From positions 310,001 through 374,000 of the forward strand of contig NZ_JALKCH010000004.1 of the NCBI RefSeq assembly GCF_023016805.1: a DNA stretch of 64,000 bases, given 5' to 3'. The notes beneath the pieces are model-generated. The model had not been told where the DNA came from, did no database searches, and saw nothing but the letters and a program-made list of their open reading frames with translations. Positions 1 through 8,851 of the stretch are shown one piece after another. Position numbers and translations under genes: made by a program. Position 1 is the first letter of the stretch, and each line of letters starts with the position of its first letter. The DNA is from Ancylobacter crimeensis. GTDB taxonomy: Bacteria > Pseudomonadota > Alphaproteobacteria > Rhizobiales > Xanthobacteraceae.

Positions 1-1069
1 GCTGGAAGGTCATCTGCGGAACTATCCGGGCGCGATCCTGATCGTCACCCATGACCGCTACTTCCTCGACAACGTGACCGGCTGGATCCTCGAGCTCGAT
101 CGCGGCCGCGGCATTCCCTATGAGGGCAATTATTCCTCCTGGCTGAGCCAGAAGACCAAGCGGATGCAGCAGGAGAACCGCGAGGACGAGGCCCGCCAGC
201 GCGCGCTCGCCTCCGAGCAGGAATGGATCGCGGCCTCCCCCAAGGCCCGGCAGGCCAAGAACAAGGCGCGTATCCAGCGCTATGAAGACCTGGTGAAGAA
301 GGCCTCCGAGAAGGGCCCGACCACCGCCCAGATCGTCATTCCCGTCTCCGAGCGGCTCGGCCAGAACGTCATCGAGTTCAAGGGTCTCACCAAGTCGTTC
401 AACGACCGCCTGCTGATCGACGATTTGTCCTTCAAGCTGCCGCCGGGCGGCATCGTCGGCGTCATCGGGCCGAACGGCGCGGGCAAGACCACGCTGTTCC
501 GCATGATCAACGGGCTGGAGACGCCCGACGCCGGCACCATCACCATCGGCGACAGCGTGAAGCTCGGCTATGTCGACCAGAATCGCGACGCGCTGGACGA
601 CAAGAAGACCGTCTGGGAGGAGATTTCCGGCGGCAACGAGATCCTCTATCTCGGCAAGCGCGAGATCAATTCGCGGGCCTATTGCGGCGCTTTCAACTTC
701 AAGGGTGGCGACCAGCAGAAGAAGGTCGGCATGCTTTCGGGCGGCGAGCGCAACCGCGTCCACCTCGCCCGCATCCTGCAGCAGGGCGCCAATGTCCTGC
801 TGCTCGACGAGCCGACCAACGATCTCGACGTCGAAACCCTGCGCGCGCTTGAAGAGGCGCTGGAGGATTTCGCGGGCTGCGCGGTCATCATCTCGCATGA
901 CCGCTTCTTCCTCGACCGCATCGCCACCCACATCCTCGCCTACGAGGATGAGGGCCATGTCGAATGGTTCGAAGGCAATTTCCACGACTATGAGGAAGAC
1001 AAGAAGCGTCGCCTCGGCGTCGATGCCATCATCCCGCACCGGATGAAGCACAAGAAGCTTACCCGCTGA
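1..1069 (+). CDS. ettA: Energy-dependent translational throttle protein EttA, 3' part (ABC-F ATPase)
   Basis: The gene is cut by the left window edge. The reading frame is open from base 2 and gives about 355 residues. The first visible residues include THDRYFLD, the H-switch of the first ABC domain. Next come the inter-domain linker (to about base 350) and a full second ABC domain with Walker [10 protein letters not shown], signature [12 protein letters not shown] and Walker [13 protein letters not shown]. There are no membrane segments, as expected for ABC-F. The element after the first domain ([15 protein letters not shown]) and the short lysine-rich C-terminus are typical of EttA, which binds the ribosomal E site and gates elongation according to the ATP/ADP ratio. 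A strong terminator follows. Confidence 0.93.
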   Translation, partial: LEGHLRNYPGAILIVTHDRYFLDNVTGWILELDRGRGIPYEGNYSSWLSQKTKRMQQENREDEARQRALASEQEWIAASPKARQAKNKARIQRYEDLVKKASEKGPTTAQIVIPVSERLGQNVIEFKGLTKSFNDRLLIDDLSFKLPPGGIVGVIGPNGAGKTTLFRMINGLETPDAGTITIGDSVKLGYVDQNRDALDDKKTVWEEISGGNEILYLGKREINSRAYCGAFNFKGGDQQKKVGMLSGGERNRVHLARILQQGANVLLLDEPTNDLDVETLRALEEALEDFAGCAVIISHDRFFLDRIATHILAYEDEGHVEWFEGNFHDYEEDKKRRLGVDAIIPHRMKHKKLTR

Positions 1070-1095
1070 GGCTGCCTTTCATCGACGATCCCTGC

Positions 1096-1125
1096 AAACG
1101 GCGCGGGTCAGCCCCGCGCCGTTTT
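1096..1125 (+). terminator. Rho-independent terminator after ettA
   Basis: A perfect 12-bp stem (AAACGGCGCGGG paired with CCCGCGCCGTTT) with a 5-nt loop runs into TTTT. It lies 26 bases after the ettA stop codon. Confidence 0.88.
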
Positions 1126-1206
1126 CCGTCGCACCGCCGCAGGGGCACCCCTTGGCGGTCCAACGTGCCTCCGGCATGGTCCCCCACTCGAACGAGGAGG
1201 GACGCG

Positions 1207-1989
1207 ATGAACGCAAAGACCGGCACCGAGGACTGGAACCCCGGCCTCTACCTCACCTTCGCCGACGAACGCACGCGGCCCTCGCGCGACCTGCTCGCGC
1301 AGGTGCCGCTTACCGCGCCGCGTCGCATCGTCGATATCGGCTGCGGGCCGGGCAATTCCACCGGGCTTCTGGTGCAGCGCTGGCCGCAGGCGCAGACGCA
1401 AGGCATCGATTCCTCACCGGCCATGATCGAGGAGGCGGCCCGCACCCTGCCGGGGGTACGGTTCGAGGTTGCGGATGTCGCGACATGGCAACCCGAACCC
1501 GACACCGACCTGCTTTTCGCCAACGCGGTTTTCCAGTGGCTGCCCGAGCATCCCGCCATCCTGCAGCGGCTCCTTCAGGCCCTGCCGGAAGGGGGCGTGC
1601 TGGCGGTGCAGATGCCGGATAATCTGACCGAGCCCACCCATCGGCTGATGCGCGAAACCGCCGCGGACGGGCCGTGGGCGCAGAAGCTCCGGAGCGCCGC
1701 GCGCGCCCCGCTTCCCCCGGTCAGCAGCTATTACGACCTGCTGGCCCCGTACGCCCGGCATGTCGACATCTGGCATACCTTCTACAACCACCCGCTGGAC
1801 GGGCCCGAGGCGGTGGTCGAATGGGTGAAGGCGACAGGCCTTCGCCCCTTCCTCGCCCCACTCGATGCCGGGGAGCGCACCGCCTTCCTTTCCGCCTATA
1901 CCGCGCGGATCGCGGACGCCTATCCCCGGCGGGTCGACGGCAAGGTGCTGCTGCGCTTTCCGCGGCTGTTCATGGTGGCCGTGCGGTAG
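1207..1989 (+). CDS. tam: Trans-aconitate 2-methyltransferase
   Basis: A 260-residue cytosolic class I SAM methyltransferase. The SAM-binding loop [11 protein letters not shown] lies near residues 39-49, and the N-terminal [21 protein letters not shown] stretch is typical of Tam. Tam methyl-esterifies trans-aconitate, a spontaneous by-product that inhibits aconitase. An in-frame ATG exists 42 bases upstream, but this start has GAGGAGG six bases before it and matches the family N-terminus. The gene stands alone between the ettA terminator and a convergent gene 3 bases away. Confidence 0.88.
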   Translation: MNAKTGTEDWNPGLYLTFADERTRPSRDLLAQVPLTAPRRIVDIGCGPGNSTGLLVQRWPQAQTQGIDSSPAMIEEAARTLPGVRFEVADVATWQPEPDTDLLFANAVFQWLPEHPAILQRLLQALPEGGVLAVQMPDNLTEPTHRLMRETAADGPWAQKLRSAARAPLPPVSSYYDLLAPYARHVDIWHTFYNHPLDGPEAVVEWVKATGLRPFLAPLDAGERTAFLSAYTARIADAYPRRVDGKVLLRFPRLFMVAVR

Positions 1990-1992
1990 ACG

Positions 1993-2472
1993 TCACCCCT
2001 CGAAGGCCCTCTCCAGCGCGGCGAGGTCGATCCTGCGCATGGAGCCCATCGCCTTCATCACCCGCCCCGTGGTCGCGGCGTCGGCGCCCACCAGCCTTTC
2101 GACGATGTGCATGGCGTTGACCTGCCAGACCGTGCCGTAGCGGTCCTTCAGCCAGCCGCAGGGTTGCTCCGTGCCGCCTTCGCCGAGCGTCTCCCAGTAA
2201 TGGTCGATCTCGGCCTGCGTCGCGCAGTCGATGAGGAACGAGGTCGCCTCGCTCATCTGGAAGATCGGCCCGCCATTGATCGCGCCGAAGGACTGGCCGT
2301 CGAGTTCGAGGTTGATGCCCATCACCCGGCGGGGTGACTGTCCGTCATGCTCGGCATAATGCGACATGCCGGTGATGCGGGCGTTCGGGAACACCGAGCA
2401 GTAGAACCGCACGGCCTCCTCGGCATTGCCGTCGAACCAGAGATAGGGAGTGATCGCGTTCTTCGCGCCCAT
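1993..2472 (-). CDS. VOC family protein (PhnB-like glyoxalase fold)
   Basis: A 159-residue protein of the 3-demethylubiquinone-9 3-methyltransferase / PhnB-like VOC group. It opens with AITPYLWFDGNAEEAVRFYCSVFPN and contains DRYGTVWQVN, both hallmark segments of this family. The start at 2472 is preceded by AGGAGA; longer in-frame versions have no ribosome site. Despite the family name, members are not proven methyltransferases, and the natural substrate cannot be read from sequence. Its stop lies 3 bases from the convergent tam stop. Confidence 0.85.
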   Translation of the reverse strand: MGAKNAITPYLWFDGNAEEAVRFYCSVFPNARITGMSHYAEHDGQSPRRVMGINLELDGQSFGAINGGPIFQMSEATSFLIDCATQAEIDHYWETLGEGGTEQPCGWLKDRYGTVWQVNAMHIVERLVGADAATTGRVMKAMGSMRRIDLAALERAFEG

Positions 2473-2608
2473 GGCGTTTCTCCTGCTGGTGTTGCTTTGC
2501 AAGGACGCAGCGGCCGGTCGCGATCCGACAACCCGTTCGATCATTGCCCCCGAGACTGTGAAGCCCCCGGCATTTCCGCGCCGGCTCCCGGTGCGTTAAG
2601 GATGGGGC

Positions 2609-3847
2609 ATGCGCATGCTTCATCGCCGGAATCGTTTCGCCCTTCCCGCCCTCTCCGTGCTGGCGCTGCTTTTCGGCAGTGTCGTTGCCCGCGCCGATGC
2701 CGGTTTCGACCGCTTCATCGCCGCGCAGTGGCCGGCCGCGCAGGCCATGGGCATTTCCCGCGCCACCTTCGACCGCGAGACGGCGAAGCTGGAGCCGGAT
2801 TACACGCTGCCCGATCTCGCCATCCCCGGCCAGCCGCAGAAGCCCGACCGGCAGGCGGAATTCGTCCAGACCCCGGCCGACTATGTCTCGGACGCCGGCA
2901 TTGCAAAACTGGCGAAACAGGGGCGGGCGCTCCGGGCGCAATATGCCGGGCCGCTTGCGGCCATCGAAAAGCGCTTCGGCGTGCCGGGCCCGGTGCTGCT
3001 GGCCATCTGGGCCCGCGAGACCGCCTATGGCGCCGCGAAGCTCAATTACGATGCCCTCACCGTGGTGGCGACGCAGGCCTATGTCGGCCGGCGCAAGGAG
3101 AAGTTCGCCGAGGAGTTCCTCGCCGCGCTGAAGATTCTCGACGAGGGCCACGTCACCCGCGCGCAAATGAAGAGTTCATGGGCCGGCGCGCTCGGCCTCA
3201 CCCAGTTCATGCCGACCGACTATCTGCGCTACGGCGTCGATCTCGACGGCGACGGCACCGCCAATATCTGGACCTCGGTGCCGGAGGCGCTGGCGGCGAC
3301 CGCCAGCCTGCTCGCCAGCAAGGACTGGCAGGCCGGCAAGCGCTGGGCCTATGAAGTGCGCGTGCCGGCCGGTTTCGACTGCACGCAGGCCGAGCCGGCG
3401 GTGACGCTCCCGATCGGGGACTGGCTGAAGCGCGGCGTCGCGGTGGCGGATGGCCGCAAGGTTCCGCCGTCCGCGCTCAGGGACGAGGCCTCCATCATCA
3501 TGCCCGCCGGCCCGTTCGGCCCGGCCTTCCTGACGCCGAAGAACTATTTCGTGCTGAAGAGCTACAACTTCGCCGATCTCTACGTGCTCTATGTCGGCCA
3601 TCTCGCCGACCGTATCGAGGACGACCGCCCCTTCGCGCAGGGCTGGAAGGACATCACGCTGGTGAAGACCGCCGACCTCGCCTTCATGCAGCAGGTGCTG
3701 ACGAAGAAGGGCTTCTATGACGAGAAGGTGGACGGCAAGGCCGGCATGAAGACCCGCGCCGCGCTCGGCGCCTACCAGAAGGCCAACGGCCTCAAGCTCG
3801 ACTGCTGGCCCGATGCCGACGTGCTGCGGCATATGAAAGGCGGGTAG
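2609..3847 (+). CDS. Lytic murein transglycosylase, MltB family, with C-terminal peptidoglycan-binding domain
   Basis: A 412-residue exported enzyme. Residues 1-30 form a signal peptide ending ...VVARADA. The SLT_2/MltB catalytic domain follows, with the putative catalytic Glu at about residue 137 in IWARETAYGAAK, then GALGLTQFMPTDYLRYGVDLDGDG. A PG_binding_1 domain occupies about residues 345-405. The enzyme cleaves the MurNAc-GlcNAc bond to give 1,6-anhydroMurNAc ends in the periplasm. No lipobox cysteine is present, so it is probably soluble. A second MltB-family paralogue without the binding domain lies at 39178-40005. Confidence 0.92.
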   Translation: MRMLHRRNRFALPALSVLALLFGSVVARADAGFDRFIAAQWPAAQAMGISRATFDRETAKLEPDYTLPDLAIPGQPQKPDRQAEFVQTPADYVSDAGIAKLAKQGRALRAQYAGPLAAIEKRFGVPGPVLLAIWARETAYGAAKLNYDALTVVATQAYVGRRKEKFAEEFLAALKILDEGHVTRAQMKSSWAGALGLTQFMPTDYLRYGVDLDGDGTANIWTSVPEALAATASLLASKDWQAGKRWAYEVRVPAGFDCTQAEPAVTLPIGDWLKRGVAVADGRKVPPSALRDEASIIMPAGPFGPAFLTPKNYFVLKSYNFADLYVLYVGHLADRIEDDRPFAQGWKDITLVKTADLAFMQQVLTKKGFYDEKVDGKAGMKTRAALGAYQKANGLKLDCWPDADVLRHMKGG

Positions 3848-3875
3848 GTCGATAGGCAGGCGATGCTTTGCCGGC

Positions 3876-4454
3876 TTACTGGCACGCCTGCAGCGCGCCG
3901 CTGCGGGTCGAGACCTTGCAGGCGACGGTGGTGCCCTTCACTCCGTTGAAGGTGACCACCCAGTGCTCGCTGTCGCCGCTGCCGGCGGTGGCGATCGAGG
4001 TCCAGTCCTTGCGATCGGCGATCTTGCCGTCCTTCAGCAGCAGCTCCGCGCTCTTGTCGATGGCGGTGCGCGCATCGTTGGCGCCGGGGTCGAGCACCCG
4101 CAACGCGCCGAAGACGAAGATTGCGGCGAGGGCGGCGGCGAAAAGAATGAAGGCTGTGTTCGCCCATCCCGCACAACCGCTCCACGCTTGCTTGATCGCG
4201 TCCGCGTTCGGGGGCGGGGCCGCCAGCGCGGCATAATATTGCGGGGCCTTCGCATGGCTGATGAGCGCGCAGCAGGTCGCGAGGAGCAGCAGGAGGGCGG
4301 CGATCCCGATCGCCGACAGGACCCATGGGCTGGAGTTCTGGCCGATAAGCCCGGTGAGGAAGGTCGCGGCAAGGGCGATCATGGCGCCCGACACCCCGAC
4401 GATCTGCTTGTTCATGTCGACGAGAACCGCCATGCGGTCGGGTATGTCGCTCAC
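3876..4454 (-). CDS. Hypothetical membrane protein
   Basis: A 192-residue protein whose family I do not recognise. Two hydrophobic segments lie near residues 20-65 (GAMIALAATFLTGLIG, then a Leu/Ala-rich stretch), and one lies near 97-118. The roughly 70-residue C-terminal part is polar, has two cysteines (ACKVSTRSGALQACQ) that could form a disulfide, and would be periplasmic or cytosolic depending on topology. It is convergent with the lytic transglycosylase gene and apparently monocistronic. Coding is supported by length, composition and the compact gap to its neighbour. Confidence 0.7.
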   Translation of the reverse strand: MSDIPDRMAVLVDMNKQIVGVSGAMIALAATFLTGLIGQNSSPWVLSAIGIAALLLLLATCCALISHAKAPQYYAALAAPPPNADAIKQAWSGCAGWANTAFILFAAALAAIFVFGALRVLDPGANDARTAIDKSAELLLKDGKIADRKDWTSIATAGSGDSEHWVVTFNGVKGTTVACKVSTRSGALQACQ

Positions 4455-4563
4455 GGGAGCCTCTGATCGGCAGCTTTCTGCCGCTGGAGAACAGTGTTCC
4501 TGACCAGGAGCAAAGGAACGGAAGCGCTTCCGTCACGCCGGGGCGTGTTGCCGGAGGGCGCGT

Positions 4564-4863
4564 CTATCGCTTCGCAACCGGCCAGCCTTTGCACCCTTCG
4601 ACAAGGTGATGCAGGACATCGAAATAGGTGACGATCTTCGCCGGGCGTTCTGCGACCTGTCTCGCCAGATCGGACAATTGCTCGCGCACGCGCTTCTTTA
4701 CTTCGTCATCCGAGGGTCGCGCATCTCCCCAGCCCGGATGAGGGTCGGCGCGCAGCGCCACGACGGATTGAAGGATGAGACCGCGCGCATAGTCCGTGAT
4801 GACGACATCGTATGCGTCTTCGATCGCGGCGCACGTCTTGGACAGCCAGTTGCCGGTCAGCAT
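4564..4863 (-). CDS. Hypothetical protein
   Basis: A 99-residue, mostly helical soluble protein with no family I recognise. The chosen start has GGAGG upstream; the in-frame extension to 4941 has none. The central section (PSDDEVKKRVREQLSDLARQ) is charged and amphipathic. It lies between a hypothetical membrane protein and prmB, all on the minus strand, with gaps of about 100 bases, so co-transcription is possible but not shown. Confidence 0.6.
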   Translation of the reverse strand: MLTGNWLSKTCAAIEDAYDVVITDYARGLILQSVVALRADPHPGWGDARPSDDEVKKRVREQLSDLARQVAERPAKIVTYFDVLHHLVEGCKGWPVAKR

Positions 4864-4965
4864 GGCACGCCTCCATCCGGGGTTCCGACGCGGATGGTAA
4901 TCCGAATGGCGGCGGTGTGAAGAGGCGCAGACGGCGTCCAAAGAGGGGTGCGGCGTCGCCGGTCT

Positions 4966-5868
4966 TCACCCCAGATCGGCCGCGGAGAGCCAGAACACTT
5001 CGCCTTCGCTGTCCTCGGTGTCGAGCCACAGGAAGGGCAGGCCGGGATACTCGGCCTCAAGGATCTCCTTGCCGGTGCCGATCTCGCAGATGATGCCGCC
5101 ATGGGCCGCCAGGTGCTTCGGGGCTTCGGCGAGGATGCGGCGCACGATGTCGAGGCCGTCCGGGCCACCGGCGAAGGCCATGACCGGCTCGTGGCGGTAT
5201 TCGGCGGGCAGTCCCGCCACCGCCTCCGCATCGACATAAGGCGGGTTGGTGATGATGAGGTCGTAGCGCGTCGTGCCGAGCGGGGCGAACAGGTCGCCGC
5301 GATGAAGGTGCACATGCGCCTCCATGCCGTGCTCGGCGACGTTTTCCGCCGCCAGCGCCAGCGCGTCCGGCGACAGGTCCACGGCATCCACCTCGGCCTG
5401 CGGGTAGACCATGGCGGCGAGAATAGCGAGGCAGCCGGAGCCGGTGCACAGATCGAGCACCCGCTGCACGCGGTCGGGCTGCGCGATCAGACCGATGCCC
5501 TCCTCGCCGAACAGGTCGCCGGCCAGCAATTCGCCGATGAAGGAGCGCGGCACGATGGCCCGCGCGTCGGAGCGGAAGGGAACGCCGCGAATATAGGTAC
5601 GCCCCATGAGATAGGCCGCCGGCTTGCGGGTGGTGCAGCGTTCCTCGAACAGCGCCGCGAGGCGGGTGCGCTCCTCGATCGTGAGGCGCGCGTCGAGCCA
5701 GGGGTCGAGTTCGTCGACCGGCAGATGCAGCGATTCGAGCACCATGAACGCCGCCTCGTCGAGCGCGGTGGTGGTGCCGTGGCCGAAGCTCACCCCGGCC
5801 GCGGTCAGGCGCGTCACGCCGTAGCGCACGAAGTCGCGGATCGTGTGAAGGTCGTCTGCCGCCGGCAC
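4966..5868 (-). CDS. prmB: 50S ribosomal protein L3 N5-glutamine methyltransferase
   Basis: A HemK/PrmC-type methyltransferase of 300 residues from a GTG start. The SAM motif DLCTGSGCLAILAA and the catalytic NPPYVD motif are present, and the N-terminal helical domain carries the PrmB-like stretch AAYLMGRTYIRGVPF. PrmB methylates the glutamine side chain of ribosomal protein L3 during 50S assembly. An upstream in-frame GTG at 5907 exists, but the GTG at 5868 has GGGAGAG six bases away and gives the family's usual length. PrmC is the main alternative; the PrmB-like YIRG segment and N-terminus argue against it. Confidence 0.87.
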   Translation of the reverse strand: MPAADDLHTIRDFVRYGVTRLTAAGVSFGHGTTTALDEAAFMVLESLHLPVDELDPWLDARLTIEERTRLAALFEERCTTRKPAAYLMGRTYIRGVPFRSDARAIVPRSFIGELLAGDLFGEEGIGLIAQPDRVQRVLDLCTGSGCLAILAAMVYPQAEVDAVDLSPDALALAAENVAEHGMEAHVHLHRGDLFAPLGTTRYDLIITNPPYVDAEAVAGLPAEYRHEPVMAFAGGPDGLDIVRRILAEAPKHLAAHGGIICEIGTGKEILEAEYPGLPFLWLDTEDSEGEVFWLSAADLG

Positions 5869-6017
5869 CGTGTCTCTCCCTCTCCCGTCACGCGCGAGAG
5901 GCAGCACGGGCGGCGCGGGAAAGCAAGGGGCGCGAGAAGCAAGCGTGGCGCTCGCGAGGGAGGCGCGCGGGCGGATGCGGCGTGCTACATCAGGGCGGTC
6001 GTTTCCAGGAGCGTTCC

Positions 6018-6314
6018 ATGCCGCAGAAGCCCTCCGATGAGATCACGCTCACCCTCGACCGCTCGGTGGCGCTGGTCCTGTTCGAATTCCTCTCCCGCAC
6101 GGTGGATGACGATGACGGCGAGGCCGTTCTCGAGTTCATCGAGGACGAAGCCGAGATCCCCGCTTTGTGGGTGCTGATGGCGGCGCTGGAAAGCGTGCTG
6201 AGCGAGCCGCTGGCGCCGGACTATGAGCGCAAGGTGATCGCCGCCCGGCAGGCGGTATCGAAGCGCTTCGGCGGGGCCTTTTCCGGCGATGGCGAAGACG
6301 AGGGCGGCGCGTGA
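6018..6314 (+). CDS. Small acidic hypothetical protein
   Basis: A 98-residue acidic protein (DDDDGEAVLEFIEDEAEIP). Its end overlaps the GTG start of the following O-methyltransferase by 4 bases (GTGA), so the two are very likely translationally coupled. AGGAGCG precedes the ATG. The pattern of charged and hydrophobic residues suggests a small helical cytosolic protein. I do not recognise a function. Confidence 0.7.
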   Translation: MPQKPSDEITLTLDRSVALVLFEFLSRTVDDDDGEAVLEFIEDEAEIPALWVLMAALESVLSEPLAPDYERKVIAARQAVSKRFGGAFSGDGEDEGGA

Positions 6315-6991
6315 GCGGGGACCGAACGACGTGGAGCGCGGTGGACCGTTATTTCAACGCCCACCTGTTGCCGGCCGACCCGTTGCTGGAGAGCGCGCTG
6401 GCGGCGACCGAGGCTGCCGGCATCCGCGCCATCAACGTCGCGCCGAACCAGGGCAAGCTCCTGATGCTGCTGGCTCGGATGCGCGGCGCCCGGCGCATTC
6501 TGGAGATCGGCACGCTGGGCGGCTATTCCACCATCTGGCTGGCGCGGGCACTGCCGGATGAGGGTCGGCTGGTGACGCTGGAACTCGACCCCCGCCACGC
6601 CGAGGTGGCGCGCGCCAATCTCGAAGCGGCCGGCGTCGACGGCAAGGTCGAGATCCGCGTGGGGCCGGCGCTTGAGAGCCTCGCCGCGCTGGAGGCCGAG
6701 GGGGACGAGCCGTTCGATCTCGTCTTCATCGACGCCGACAAGCCGAACAATCCGAACTACCTCGCCAGCGCGCTTCGGCTGACGCGGGCGGGCAGCGTCA
6801 TCATCGCCGACAATGTGGTGCGCGACGGGCGGGTGATCGACCCGGCCACGGGCGATGCCAATGTCGAAGGCGTGCGCGCCATGTTCGAGGCGATGGCCGC
6901 CGAGGCCCGCCTGTCCGCCACCGCGATCCAGACCGTGGGCGAGAAGGGCTATGACGGCTTCGCCCTCGCGCTCGTGACGCGCGATCCCTGA
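6311..6991 (+). CDS. Class I SAM-dependent O-methyltransferase (caffeoyl-CoA OMT-like)
   Basis: A 226-residue Methyltransf_3 family protein. ILEIGTLGGYSTIWLA forms the SAM loop (about residues 59-74), and LVFIDADKPNNPNY carries the conserved metal/catalytic Asp followed by the typical IIADNVVRDGRV segment. Members are usually Mg-dependent catechol O-methyltransferases acting on small diffusible phenolics; the actual substrate is unknown. It starts with GTG inside the stop of the upstream small acidic gene. Confidence 0.88.
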   Translation: MSGDRTTWSAVDRYFNAHLLPADPLLESALAATEAAGIRAINVAPNQGKLLMLLARMRGARRILEIGTLGGYSTIWLARALPDEGRLVTLELDPRHAEVARANLEAAGVDGKVEIRVGPALESLAALEAEGDEPFDLVFIDADKPNNPNYLASALRLTRAGSVIIADNVVRDGRVIDPATGDANVEGVRAMFEAMAAEARLSATAIQTVGEKGYDGFALALVTRDP

Positions 6992-6998
6992 GAGGGCG

Positions 6999-7020
6999 CG
7001 GGCGCCCGGACGGGCGCCCG
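6999..7020. terminator. Candidate bidirectional terminator hairpin
   Basis: Two tandem copies of the palindrome CGGGCGCCCG separated by GA lie between two convergent genes (O-methyltransferase and SGNH hydrolase). There is no T-run, so terminator function is tentative. Confidence 0.35.
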
Positions 7021-7028
7021 GTGCCGGA

Positions 7029-8030
7029 TCAGTCGGTCGCCGTGGCCGTCTTGGTCGCGTTGGTGGTTTTGGCGGTGGGCCCGGCAGTGGCCGTGGAGGC
7101 TTTGGCCGCGGAGACCGCGTCGCTGGTCGCGCTGGCGGGAATGACGGCGCTGGTGGCGGTGATGCCGAGCGGCTTTGCAGGGGTGTTGGCCGGGGCGCTG
7201 GCCGGAACGGCGGCAGGCCTCGCGTCGGCCGAGCGCTGCTGGGAATCGACATTGGCCGAGATGGCGCGGGCGAGGTCGCGGCTGAAGCAGTCATAGCCCC
7301 AGTCGTTCATGTGGAACTTGTCCTTCCAGAGGAAGGCCTCGAACGGCATGCCGTCGGCCTCGTGCCACTCCCGCATCAGCGAGAAGCGGTGGAACACCGG
7401 CACGTTCTCCTCCTCGCCGATGCTGGACATCAACGTCACCATCGGTGCGGTGTCGGCGTCGGCCACGATGCGCGGGGCGTATTGCGCGTCGACGATGAGC
7501 ATGTCGGCGCCGATCGCCCGGGTGCGGGCGATCGCTTCGCGCAGGATGCCGCCGGCGGTGGCGAGGCCATCGGCGCGGAACAGCGCGTTTACGCCGGCCT
7601 GCCAGATCACGAGGTCCGGCTTCAGCGCCGCCACGTCGGTGTCGAAGCGGGCGAGCATCTCGGGACCGTCCTGCCCGTTGATGCCGCGATTGATCACGGT
7701 GATGTCGCGGCCCGGATAACGCTGGCGCAGCAGCGCCTGCAGGCGCGCCGGATAGGTGAGAGCGGGCGCGCTCGCTCCGGCCCCGGCGGTGGAGGACGAG
7801 CCGATGGCGACGATGGTGACCGTGCCGGTGCCGGCGATGGCGGCGGCGAGCCGGGGCATCGGCTTTCCCAGTTTCACCAGCGTCGCATCTGCCGGGCAGG
7901 CGGCCGGAAGCAGCGTGGTGGCTGCGGCAGGTTGGACAGCGAAAAGAGGCCCGCCGGCCAGCGCGGCGGCGAGTGCGGCGGGCGCCAGCGCGAGACGGGC
8001 ATGGCGGGGAAGGCAGGAAAACGTCTTCAT
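7029..8030 (-). CDS. SGNH/GDSL-type hydrolase, exported, with intact catalytic residues
   Basis: A 333-residue protein with a signal peptide (residues 1-37). The SGNH blocks are visible: GSSST with nucleophile Ser79, GVN with Asn148, and the DKFH pair Asp237/His240. The last 70 residues form a low-complexity Ala/Thr/Pro tail. It is homologous to the product of the gene directly upstream (shared patterns such as RYP, LVIWQ and AQYAPR). That gene ends 2 bases before this start, and an OpgC-family acyltransferase gene precedes it. In known polysaccharide O-acylation systems, SGNH proteins work with membrane acyltransferases, so a periplasmic acyl transfer or deacylation role is inferred. The substrate is unknown. 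Confidence 0.82.
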   Translation of the reverse strand: MKTFSCLPRHARLALAPAALAAALAGGPLFAVQPAAATTLLPAACPADATLVKLGKPMPRLAAAIAGTGTVTIVAIGSSSTAGAGASAPALTYPARLQALLRQRYPGRDITVINRGINGQDGPEMLARFDTDVAALKPDLVIWQAGVNALFRADGLATAGGILREAIARTRAIGADMLIVDAQYAPRIVADADTAPMVTLMSSIGEEENVPVFHRFSLMREWHEADGMPFEAFLWKDKFHMNDWGYDCFSRDLARAISANVDSQQRSADARPAAVPASAPANTPAKPLGITATSAVIPASATSDAVSAAKASTATAGPTAKTTNATKTATATD

Positions 8031-8032
8031 CT

Positions 8033-8836
8033 TCAGTGGGATCCGACCGTCTTCAGCTCGACGCCACTATTGATCATGCGGATCAGCAGATGGCCGATGC
8101 AGTTGTGGACATTGTTGAACAAAGCGGCGCCGCTGCGCCCGCCGCTGAAGTCGAACACCGCTTCCTCGCTCCAGTAGCGCATCAGCGCCGTGCGATCGAA
8201 GAAGCCCACCCCGTTGCTCCGCGTCAGCCAGCGCATCGTCGTCACATAGGGGGTGACGTCGAAGGCGAAGTCGGTTCGCGGACTGTATTGCGGGCTCACC
8301 AGGATGATGTCGGAGCCCGCCTCCTGCGTCAGTCGGATGCCCTCCTGAAGGGCCTGCGCGAATGCCTCGATGTCCTCGCCGCGGATGGCGTCATAGGTGC
8401 CGGTCTGCCAGATCAGCAGGGCCGGCTTGTCCTTGGCGAGAATGCCCGGCAAGGCGTCGAGAACCTCCCGCGCGGTGCGGCGCGGCTGGTTGCGCACCAG
8501 CACGCTCACCCGCCCGTCGGGATAGCGCGTCCGCAGCCCTTCCTGCATGTAGTTCGGAAAGGTGCGGGGCGCCGCCTCGCGCGGTTCCTCCGTGGGAGCC
8601 GCGCCCGTCGCCGGGGTCGTCCGGGAAACGCCGTTCGCCGAGTTCAGCACGAGGATCGTGGTCTTGGTCGCATTGTCCTTGAGCCCGGCGGCGAGGCGCG
8701 GCAGCGACACGCTTTCCATCAGGCCCGCGGGCATGCTGCACGCAGAGGTCGCCGCATCCTGCGCCCGCGCAGCCGGAAAGCCGCCGGCTCCCAGCAGGAC
8801 GGTCGACAGGAAAAGTGCGAACCCGATTCGTGCCAC
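8033..8836 (-). CDS. Catalytically degenerate SGNH-fold protein (probable pseudoenzyme), exported
   Basis: A 267-residue protein with an N-terminal signal peptide ending ARAQ and a GTG start. It parallels the downstream SGNH hydrolase along its length (LRTRYP, LLIWQTG, ILVSPQYSPRT). The catalytic blocks have changed: GSSST becomes NSANG, so the nucleophile aligns with Ala67; GVN becomes GTY; and the C-terminal DxxH becomes NNVH. By eye only the His remains. It is probably a partner or glycan-binding paralogue rather than an esterase. It sits between opgC-like and the active SGNH gene with gaps of 15 and 2 bases. Confidence 0.75.
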   Translation of the reverse strand: MARIGFALFLSTVLLGAGGFPAARAQDAATSACSMPAGLMESVSLPRLAAGLKDNATKTTILVLNSANGVSRTTPATGAAPTEEPREAAPRTFPNYMQEGLRTRYPDGRVSVLVRNQPRRTAREVLDALPGILAKDKPALLIWQTGTYDAIRGEDIEAFAQALQEGIRLTQEAGSDIILVSPQYSPRTDFAFDVTPYVTTMRWLTRSNGVGFFDRTALMRYWSEEAVFDFSGGRSGAALFNNVHNCIGHLLIRMINSGVELKTVGSH

Positions 8837-8851
8837 GAGCGACCGCGCCGT

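Noticed and set aside
3883-3898. TGGCACGCCTGCAGCG as a second sigma-54 site
   Set aside because: It lies inside the 3' end of the minus-strand hypothetical gene, points at no gene start and lacks the TTGC part.
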